8,976 nt of DNA. It comes from Campylobacteraceae bacterium. GTDB taxonomy: Bacteria; Campylobacterota; Campylobacteria; Campylobacterales; Sulfurovaceae. Position 1 is the stretch's first letter; every line of letters starts with the position of its first letter. The position numbers were made by a program, and so were the translations under genes. Under the pieces are notes generated by a model. The model worked only from the letters and a program-made list of their open reading frames with translations. It was not told the origin of the DNA and searched no databases. Of this stretch, positions 1-4,935 are shown piece after piece. The stretch is from contig JALWQQ010000020.1 of the NCBI GenBank assembly GCA_027083075.1, forward strand, positions 1 to 8,976, in the 5' to 3' direction.

Positions 1-1029
1 AGCTATCCCTATGGGATTTGAAACTCGATTTTCCCATCGCTGCGGCTGTGTTTCCGAGTGTATTATGAAGCTATCCCTATGGGATTTGAAACTCGATTTT
101 CCCATCGCTGCGGCTGTGTTTCCGAGTGTATTATGAAGCTATCCCTATGGGATTTGAAACATGAATCCGATATCAAACGAGATGTTATACCCCGCAAATT
201 ATGAAGCTATCCCTATGGGATTTGAAACCCTTTACCGGTTCCACGACATCCGCGTATGCCGCGGATTATGAAGCTATCCCTATGGGATTTGAAACGTTTG
301 CGCAATTGTACTTCGTAGTTAGTATGCGTTGATTATGAAGCTATCCCTATGGGATTTGAAACAGCACCCACTCAGCCGCCAATTCGGCGGCGGCATAGAT
401 TATGAAGCTATCCCTATGGGATTTGAAACTACTCCGCTTCTAAAGCATTATACAAATTACCTACTATTATGAAGCTATCCCTATGGGATTTGAAACCACC
501 TTCGAGTAGCTGCGGACGTTTCTCTTCTATGATTATGAAGCTATCCCTATGGGATTTGAAACAACACAAACATAGGAATTTTTGCCTTGATAGCTTATTA
601 TGAAGCTATCCCTATGGGATTTGAAACTTCGATGAGCTATCATCGTCCGTCAAGATAACGATTATTATGAAGCTATCCCTATGGGATTTGAAATATGTTG
701 TGCATTCTGTTGACGATTGTAATAAACTCATTATGAAGCTATCCCTATGGGATTTGAAACTAGACTGTCGATACGGCATCGATTACGAAACCATCATTAT
801 GAAGCTATCCCTATGGGATTTGAAACGATATCCTCCTCTATTTTGAATGAATAGGTAGCTATATTATGAAGCTATCCCTATGGGATTTGAAACAAATAAA
901 TCCCGAAATCAACGATTTCGCGGAAAAATTAATTATGAAGCTATCCCTATGGGATTTGAAACGTACACGCCTCTTTGTCACTGCGACAAAGATCCCATAT
1001 TATGAAGCTATCCCTATGGGATTTGAAAC
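1..1029 (+). CRISPR. CRISPR array, trailer-side portion (16 repeats, 15 spacers)
   Basis: The repeat is 31 nt, starting ATTATGAAGC and ending GGGATTTGAAAC, with a central ATCCC-TAT-GGGAT hairpin. Full repeats start at 62, 130, 198, 265, 332, 399, 466, 532, 597, 664, 730, 796, 863, 932 and 999; a further copy (1-24) is cut by the window edge. Spacers are 34-38 nt, mostly 36. The GAAAC 3' end is the usual crRNA 5'-handle end of type I and type III repeats, so transcription is inferred to be rightward, with the leader and newest spacers off the left edge. Repeats are nearly invariant; the only change seen is C to T at 694. No cas gene is visible, so the subtype cannot be assigned. The array stops cleanly at 1029 and the last repeat is not degenerate. 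Confidence 0.98.
25..160 (+). repeat. Duplicated spacer-repeat unit in the CRISPR array
   Basis: Spacers 25-61 and 93-129 are identical over all 37 nt, and with their intact repeats form two exact 68-nt units. This suggests recent recombination or slippage between repeats rather than two independent acquisitions. It lies at the leader-proximal end of what is visible. Confidence 0.95.
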
Positions 1030-1136
1030 TATGATTACGACAGACGAAAGAAGTACAAGATAGATCAAATAAGTTTTAAGACCCCTCCAAACCGCCACCT
1101 GTTGAACCGCTTTTACTTACAATACTTTCAGAAGTC
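1030..1136. other. Array-to-ncRNA intergenic stretch, no gene seen
   Basis: This stretch lies between the last CRISPR repeat and the terminator of the minus-strand RNA cluster. No supported gene, repeat copy or RNA gene is seen in it. A minus-strand reading frame crosses it but also runs through the structured RNA region, so it is not called. Confidence 0.5.
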
Positions 1137-1160
1137 AAAAAAATTTGCATCGGTTGCAAA
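1137..1160 (-). terminator. Rho-independent terminator of the tRNA-like RNA cluster
   Basis: Read on the minus strand, a 6-bp stem TTTGCA / TGCAAA with loop ACCGA is followed directly by seven T residues (1143 down to 1137). The stem has only two G-C pairs, so it is modest. Its position just after the last tRNA-like element and before the CRISPR trailer suits termination of that transcript, and would stop antisense transcription from entering the array. Confidence 0.6.
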
Positions 1161-1182
1161 AGAGGGTGGATGAAGTTCCAAG

Positions 1183-1265
1183 AGTGACGGCGGGAGTCGA
1201 ACCCGCAATCATCGTTACAGCCTAAGTAGGCGCAACTTCGGCTACCACATTGCCTCATCGTCACC
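1183..1265 (-). ncRNA. tRNA-like element A (last of three tandem copies)
   Basis: On the minus strand an acceptor-like stem GGTGACG (1265-1259) pairs with CGTCACT (1189-1183), six Watson-Crick pairs plus a terminal G-U. A canonical T-arm GCGGG-TTCGACT-CCCGC (1206-1190) abuts it directly. A D-arm-like hairpin GGC-AATGTGGTA-GCC (1254-1240) supplies the GG that in tRNA contacts the T-loop. The anticodon position is abnormal: GTTGC pairs with GTAAC (1236-1232 with 1218-1214), enclosing 13 nt that are nearly self-complementary (GCCTACTTAGGCT) instead of a 7-nt loop. No CCA is encoded. I read it as a structured tRNA mimic rather than a decoding tRNA. A decayed tRNA is the alternative, but the intact pairing argues against that. 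Confidence 0.65.
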
Positions 1266-1276
1266 CATTGGTAAAA

Positions 1277-1355
1277 GATAAAGCGAGGCGGGAGTTGAAC
1301 CCGCAATAGTAGGCGTTTGCCTTTCCGTTACCACATTCCTTCATCTCGCTTTATC
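1277..1355 (-). ncRNA. tRNA-like element B (middle copy)
   Basis: On the minus strand GATAAAGCGAG (1355-1345) pairs perfectly with CTCGCTTTATC (1287-1277), giving an 11-bp stem of which the inner 7 bp correspond to a tRNA acceptor. The T-arm GCGGG-TTCAACT-CCCGC (1304-1288) abuts it. The middle 40 nt match the length of a tRNA body and share AATGTGGTA and GCCTACT with element A. A D-stem is not evident, and the central hairpin is AGGC-AAAC-GCCT with a 4-nt loop, so there is no normal anticodon loop. It looks like a relative of element A lacking about 15 nt after GCCTACT. Six of the seven acceptor pairs differ in sequence from A yet remain paired, which supports selection on RNA structure. Confidence 0.65.
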
Positions 1356-1359
1356 GGAA

Positions 1360-1454
1360 GCGCAAAACGGTAGCAGGAGTCGAGCCTGCAATATTCGTGT
1401 GGCTCTGCTGAGCTTACGAATCGCTACCTTGTTGCGATCATTGCCGCTCTGCGC
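1360..1454 (-). ncRNA. tRNA-like element C (first, promoter-proximal copy)
   Basis: On the minus strand GCGCAGAGCGG (1454-1444) pairs with CCGTTTTGCGC (1370-1360) over 11 positions, two of them G-U. The T-arm is GCAGG-CTCGACT-CCTGC (1389-1373), separated from the stem by TA; its middle pair is A-T where A and B have G-C, a compensatory change. A D-arm-like hairpin ATCGC-AACAAGGTA-GCGAT (1438-1420) has the same 9-nt GGTA-ending loop as element A. The anticodon position is an extended arm, TTCGT / ACGAA with an inner GCTC-AGCA-GAGC hairpin (1413-1402). It is the most diverged copy. Function is unknown. Confidence 0.6.
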
Positions 1455-1461
1455 ATTTGGA

Positions 1462-1470
1462 AGTATACCA
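1462..1470 (-). promoter_or_regulatory. Extended -10 promoter of the tRNA-like RNA cluster
   Basis: The minus strand reads TGGTATACT, a TGn extended -10 box. No good -35 is seen (ACAACA at 17-bp spacing), as is common in Campylobacterota. A start about 7 nt downstream falls at 1455-1454, the first base of the element C helix. Promoter, three elements and terminator would give one RNA of roughly 320 nt. Confidence 0.5.
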
Positions 1471-1513
1471 CAGGCTATTTCTAATGTTGTAGCTTGAAAA
1501 ACGGTCACTTTAA

Positions 1514-1645
1514 ATACACTGCCAAGTAAGTTTCGACAAAGCAAAGCTGTTGCACATCATCACAAACTATATCGGTGGGGCGGATGACGAAACGACGGTG
1601 AAGATTGCAAGTGAGATTGAGGATAGGTTAAAAAATTCACTATAG
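1514..1645 (+). pseudogene. Remnant of a coding region (C-terminal tail, unidentified)
   Basis: An open frame runs from after TAA 1511-1513 to TAG 1643-1645 with no start codon that has a ribosome binding site. It encodes about 43 residues ending LKNSL, including NYIGGADDETTVKIASEI and a charged, helix-like end. The composition looks like the C-terminus of a real protein rather than chance reading. No family is recognised; a phage structural protein is only a guess. Its 5' part is missing and the minus-strand RNA cluster begins right next to the break, so insertion or deletion there may have removed it. Confidence 0.35.
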
Positions 1646-1671
1646 ATAGCTATATAAAAGTTTAGAAATTA

Positions 1672-1680
1672 TGGTAAAAT
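1672..1680 (+). promoter_or_regulatory. Putative extended -10 promoter for the small membrane gene pair
   Basis: TGGTAAAAT lies 23 bp before the ATG at 1704, with no clear -35. An AT-rich inverted repeat TATAG-ATAG-CTATA (1641-1654) lies upstream and could be incidental. Confidence 0.4.
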
Positions 1681-1703
1681 GAACAAGTAAAGAGGTGTTG
1701 CAG

Positions 1704-1931
1704 ATGGTTGAAAGATTATTACTTACGATTTTTGAAGGGATGGGCATCATGCTTTTTGTCTTCTATGCAAGCTTTGGTGCGCCTTTGTTTGCAGCCATCT
1801 TGCTCTATTTGCTTGACATTGAATCAGTTATGCTCTTTATCATCCTTGAGGTGATATTTCTTGCACCGGGGGTGAAGGTCTGGCGGTTTTTCGCCAAAAA
1901 CGACAGCTCACTTCACTGTCTTGACCCATGA
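1704..1931 (+). CDS. Small hydrophobic membrane protein, function unknown
   Basis: The product is 75 residues. I chose ATG 1704 over an in-frame GTG at 1695 because AAAGAGG (1689-1695) is a good ribosome binding site 8 nt before this ATG and would overlap the GTG. Two hydrophobic stretches are visible: roughly residues 5-35 (LLLTIFEGMGIMLFVFY onward) and 38-55 (VMLFIILEVIFLAPGV), suggesting two transmembrane helices. A short polar tail ends in DP. No family is recognised. Its stop overlaps the next start in an ATGA arrangement, so the two are translationally coupled and may form one complex. Confidence 0.65.
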   Translation: MVERLLLTIFEGMGIMLFVFYASFGAPLFAAILLYLLDIESVMLFIILEVIFLAPGVKVWRFFAKNDSSLHCLDP

Positions 1932-2239
1932 GACGAGTACTTTATTTTGTCGACGATTTTACCAATCGCTCTACCCTTCTCTTTTGGGTGCAGTGTGTAG
2001 GATGGATGCTCTACTTTGTCACGCAAGACGCACCCGTTGTCGCCTCTTTGTTTTTTGCCTTTGCGCTCTCTTATTTGGGCAGCGTACCGCTCATGATCGT
2101 CATGACTATATTGACTTGGATTATAGGTATTTTTGTGCTTGTAGACGATTATCTCGTGCACCATTTCGTTCGTGTCGTGCGATCATTGTTTGCATCGACA
2201 AAGCGATCGCTCTTTCGATCTCTCTATCGGGTACGGTAG
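1928..2239 (+). CDS. Small membrane protein, coupled to the preceding gene
   Basis: The product is 103 residues. It starts at ATG 1928 inside the stop of the upstream gene. Hydrophobic segments are seen at about residues 15-32 (STLLFWVQCVGWMLYFV), 36-52 (APVVASLFFAFALSYLG) and 53-72 (VPLMIVMTILTWIIGIFVLV), giving two or three membrane helices. The tail is strongly basic (RSLFASTKRSLFRSLYRVR), presumably cytoplasmic by the positive-inside rule. No known domain is recognised. The two genes together sit between the CRISPR/RNA region and ribB. Another open frame covers the same stretch but is rich in Arg and Cys and looks like a shadow. Confidence 0.6.
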   Translation: MRRVLYFVDDFTNRSTLLFWVQCVGWMLYFVTQDAPVVASLFFAFALSYLGSVPLMIVMTILTWIIGIFVLVDDYLVHHFVRVVRSLFASTKRSLFRSLYRVR

Positions 2240-2242
2240 TCG

Positions 2243-2274
2243 GCTACGTATACGTAGCTTGGTTACGCTATAAT
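2243..2274 (+). promoter_or_regulatory. ribB promoter with 16-bp palindrome over the -35 region
   Basis: A consensus TATAAT (2269-2274) lies 23 nt before the ribB start. At 2243-2258 there is a perfect palindrome, GCTACGTATACGTAGC, with no loop, covering where a -35 would be. A loopless symmetric site at this position is typical of an operator for a dimeric regulator. The binding protein is unknown. The 58-nt gap is too short for an FMN riboswitch. Confidence 0.55.
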
Positions 2275-2296
2275 GTGGTAAAAAAGAGGATGGTCG

Positions 2297-3325
2297 ATGT
2301 CCGAGGCGATAGAGCGTGTAGAGCGAGCGATCGAGGCGATCAAACGCGGCGAGATGGTCATCATGATGGATGATGAGACGAGAGAGAACGAAGGCGATCT
2401 TGTCTTTGCCGCAACCTTTAGTACGCCGGAGAAGGTCAACTTCATGGCAAAGGAGGCGAGAGGGCTGATCTGCACACCCATCACCAAGGAGCGTGCCGAG
2501 GCGCTTGAGCTGATGCCGATGGTCAGCAACAACGCCTCCAGTCACGAAACCGCCTTTACCGTCTCGATCGACTCGGCCGATGCTACTACAGGCATCTCTG
2601 CGGCTGAGCGCAGTGACTGCATCTGTAAGCTCTCCAATCCACTCAGTACCTCGGAGGATTTTGTGCGTCCGGGGCATATCTTTCCGCTCATCGCCAGAGA
2701 TGGTGGGGTCTTGGTGCGCACGGGGCATACCGAAGGGTCGGTAGATCTCTGCAAACTTGCGGGGCTTGCGCCGGTGGCGGTGATCTGCGAGATTATCAAA
2801 GACGATGGGACGATGGCACGCGCCAAAGATCTGCAAGCTTTCGCCGTGCATCACAAGATGCCCATCGTCTATATCTCCGATATCGTCGAGTATCGCCTCT
2901 CCAACGAAAAGCTTATTAGGCGCATCGGTGAAGAGGAGGGGGTGTTGCGCGGCGTGAAGGTAGAGAAGATCACCTACGAGGATCATCTCGGGCGTCACCA
3001 TACGGTGGTCTGCTTTTATAAGCTGCACGAAACCTCGTTTGTCAAATTTCACAATATCGGCATCGATAGGGACTTGATACTCGATGATAGGCGCTTTGAG
3101 ACGCTGCAACGCGCCATCGATTATCTCAAGCAAAACGGCGGTGTTTTGGTCTTTCTCGATACCAAGACGATCTCTAAAGAGCAGGCAAAAGAGTTTGGCA
3201 TCGGAGCGCAGATACTCAAAGATCTGGGCATCAAAAATATCAAACTCTTGACTACCAACACCGATACCGAGTTTGTTGGACTCGGTGGTTTTGGGCTGGA
3301 TGTTGTAGAGAAGATAGAGCTATAG
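2297..3325 (+). CDS. ribB: 3,4-dihydroxy-2-butanone 4-phosphate synthase with degenerate GTP cyclohydrolase II domain
   Basis: The product is 342 residues. RibB makes dihydroxybutanone phosphate from ribulose 5-phosphate for riboflavin synthesis in the cytosol. The first ~200 residues carry the family signatures: DDETRENEGD with metal-binding acidic residues, RPGHIFPL, and VRTGHTEGSVDL. The C-terminal ~140 residues resemble GTP cyclohydrolase II near the end (FGIGAQILKDLGIKNIKLLT, VGLGGFGLDVVE). However, the zinc-binding cysteine cluster of active RibA (a CLTGD-type segment followed by RCDCG) is absent. This RibB-plus-dead-RibA layout (ribBX type) is known in Proteobacteria and in Helicobacter, where a separate ribA supplies the cyclohydrolase. 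The start is ATG 2297, with AAAGAGG about 7 nt upstream. Two genes follow almost without gaps. Confidence 0.93.
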   Translation: MSEAIERVERAIEAIKRGEMVIMMDDETRENEGDLVFAATFSTPEKVNFMAKEARGLICTPITKERAEALELMPMVSNNASSHETAFTVSIDSADATTGISAAERSDCICKLSNPLSTSEDFVRPGHIFPLIARDGGVLVRTGHTEGSVDLCKLAGLAPVAVICEIIKDDGTMARAKDLQAFAVHHKMPIVYISDIVEYRLSNEKLIRRIGEEEGVLRGVKVEKITYEDHLGRHHTVVCFYKLHETSFVKFHNIGIDRDLILDDRRFETLQRAIDYLKQNGGVLVFLDTKTISKEQAKEFGIGAQILKDLGIKNIKLLTTNTDTEFVGLGGFGLDVVEKIEL

Positions 3326-3327
3326 CG

Positions 3328-4107
3328 ATGCGGCGTATCATTGCTTTTTTGCTGCTCTTTTCGGCAGCATCGCTTTTTGCGCAAGAGTCGGTGCTTGACC
3401 ATACTGTTACCCGTGGCGAGTTTGCCGATCATCTGCTTGAGGGGCATGCTTCTGTATTTGACTACGATACTGCCGAAGAGAGAAAAAAGATCTTTTATGC
3501 CCCAAGCTACAAAGAGAATGCTAGGGTGATCGTCATGCGTCGCTACACGGTGGTGCTCTATAGTTACAACGGAGGGCATCATCTTTATATGATGCTCTTT
3601 AAGGGTGGCAAGCTTGCACACACGATGATCCTCAAATACAATGAAGGCAACAACGAATATGCCGACTATACGGACTATACGCTCAATCTACACGCTCAAA
3701 GTATCGACATCACGCTCAGGGCGCGCCTTGAGAGTACCGAGTGGATGGGAGGCGAGGTGGGCACGCCTTCATATCGCAACTATCGTTACGAAGAGCGCTA
3801 TTTTCACATCGATACAAACGGCGATGTGCACACCATAGGTGAAGCGGATCATGCTGCTGAAGATCACACACTCAACCGGCGCTATCGCAAACTGCTCAAA
3901 ATCGTACCCAACCGGGCAAAAAAGAGTACGATCAAAGAGCAGCGTGCATGGTTGAGATACAAGATCGCACGATGCAAGGGTGATTATGCCGATAAGTTTT
4001 ATCTGGATGACGGCGACTTTTGTGTCTATGAAGAGACAAAGCGGCGTAATGCACTATTGTTGCAACAGATAGAGGATTGGGGTGGCTACCCGAAAAACAC
4101 AAATTGA
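3328..4107 (+). CDS. Exported protein with LprI/DUF1311-like C-terminal domain (paralogue 1)
   Basis: The product is 259 residues. A signal peptide is clear: MRRIIAFLLLFSAASLFA, with likely cleavage before QES, so it is periplasmic or secreted. The middle part has alternating beta-like segments (RRYTVVLYSY, LYMMLFKGGKLAHTMIL) that I do not recognise. The last ~80 residues fit the LprI/DUF1311 pattern: LNRRYRKLL, then KEQRAWLRYKIARC, a second Cys in FCVYEETKRRN, and a terminal DWGGYP. The two Cys may form a disulfide. LprI of Mycobacterium tuberculosis inhibits lysozyme; that role here would be inference. The start lies 2 nt after the ribB stop, so it is likely co-transcribed and translationally coupled. 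The next gene is a paralogue. Confidence 0.8.
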   Translation: MRRIIAFLLLFSAASLFAQESVLDHTVTRGEFADHLLEGHASVFDYDTAEERKKIFYAPSYKENARVIVMRRYTVVLYSYNGGHHLYMMLFKGGKLAHTMILKYNEGNNEYADYTDYTLNLHAQSIDITLRARLESTEWMGGEVGTPSYRNYRYEERYFHIDTNGDVHTIGEADHAAEDHTLNRRYRKLLKIVPNRAKKSTIKEQRAWLRYKIARCKGDYADKFYLDDGDFCVYEETKRRNALLLQQIEDWGGYPKNTN

Positions 4108-4117
4108 GGCAGCAGAA

Positions 4118-4924
4118 ATGTATAGTCGCATCGTAGTTTTATCTCTTTTTTTGGCAACGATCCTTCTTGCAAAAAGCGATCATTTTCTTGAGCAAAACAT
4201 TACCGTGGGTGCCTTTTATGACCATCTTGTGTTTGTGAACAAAAAAGAACCGATGTGGTTTAACGACTTGGATCTTCCTCGCTCGCAAAAAGAGCGCAAC
4301 GAAATACTCTATATGCCCGGGCAAAAAGAGAAAACGGTTCGGTTGGATATGGGCAGATACGAAGTGTTGATTTATGACGATCGCTATTTGATGGTCTTTC
4401 AAAAGGGATTGCTTACACATACACTCATTTTGCAAAAGAACTTTGGCAATATCGAGTTTAAAAGGGGGCTTACCTATAGGCTAAAAGTGCATTATGATAC
4501 CATCGAGATCATACTAAGAGATCATCGATTCGATACAGAGTGGATCGGTGACTATGTCCCCGGACCGGCGTATGATGTCTACTGGTATGAGTTGCTACGC
4601 TTTAAGATCGATCAATCCGGCAAGCTTAGCTTTGTAGGAAAAGATAGTTTTCGAAAAGAAGATGCGAAGCTTAACCGATCTTATAGGAAGTTGCTTTCGG
4701 TTGCACCCAAGTGGGCAAAGCAAGAGATCGCCAAAGAGCAGCGTGCATGGCTAAGGTATAAGATCGCACGATGCGGTAGTGATCATGTAGAGACCTTCTA
4801 TAACGACGAGACATTGTGCCCTTATGAGATGACCAAAGAGCGCAACCGCATACTACCGGATCAGATCGACGACTGGGGCGGCTTCCCGCCGGATGAACAG
4901 TTCAAAAGTTATCACCCCTTTTAG
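4118..4924 (+). CDS. Exported protein with LprI/DUF1311-like C-terminal domain (paralogue 2)
   Basis: The product is 268 residues. I chose ATG 4118 because it follows GAGG (4106-4109) by 8 nt and begins with a signal peptide (MYSRIVVLSLFLATILLA, cleavage before KS). A start at 4082 would bury this signal and overlap the upstream gene. It aligns with the upstream protein along its length: F.DHL near residue 30, RYEVLIYDD and THTLILQKN in the middle, TEWIG, LNRSYRKLL, an identical KEQRAWLRYKIARC, and a final DDWGGFP. The two are a tandem duplication that has diverged considerably except in the LprI-like end. Codon use looks more A/T-rich than in ribB. Its stop lies 11 nt from the convergent permease gene. 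Confidence 0.8.
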   Translation: MYSRIVVLSLFLATILLAKSDHFLEQNITVGAFYDHLVFVNKKEPMWFNDLDLPRSQKERNEILYMPGQKEKTVRLDMGRYEVLIYDDRYLMVFQKGLLTHTLILQKNFGNIEFKRGLTYRLKVHYDTIEIILRDHRFDTEWIGDYVPGPAYDVYWYELLRFKIDQSGKLSFVGKDSFRKEDAKLNRSYRKLLSVAPKWAKQEIAKEQRAWLRYKIARCGSDHVETFYNDETLCPYEMTKERNRILPDQIDDWGGFPPDEQFKSYHPF

Positions 4925-4935
4925 TGCGGCGCTGC

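Noticed and set aside
25..998. Self-targeting spacers matching genes in this window
   Set aside because: No spacer match was found by eye in the remaining sequence on either strand; a full-genome search was not possible.
866..1063. Open frame with repeated MKLSLWDLK peptide
   Set aside because: It is a read-through of CRISPR repeats; the repeated peptide is the translated repeat, not a gene.
1076..1306. 76-residue minus-strand open frame
   Set aside because: It runs through tRNA-like element A, part of B and the terminator, has a Cys/Arg-rich shadow-like composition and no ribosome binding site.
1183..1454. Ordinary tRNA genes
   Set aside because: T-arms and acceptor stems fit, but none of the three has a 5-bp stem with 7-nt anticodon loop, and two have 11-bp outer stems. 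Called tRNA-like RNAs instead.
1341..1544. 67-residue minus-strand open frame
   Set aside because: It overlaps element C and its promoter; the composition is not protein-like and no start signal is seen.
2240..2296. FMN riboswitch before ribB
   Set aside because: Only 57 nt separate the genes and the TATAAT box leaves about 15-20 nt of leader, too short for that element.
1921..2373. 150-residue plus-strand open frame
   Set aside because: It overlaps two better-supported membrane proteins and the ribB start; it is Arg/Cys-rich and typical of a shadow frame.
2183..3133. 316-residue minus-strand open frame
   Set aside because: It is antisense to ribB, which has clear family motifs; rich in His/Arg/Asp as expected for a shadow.
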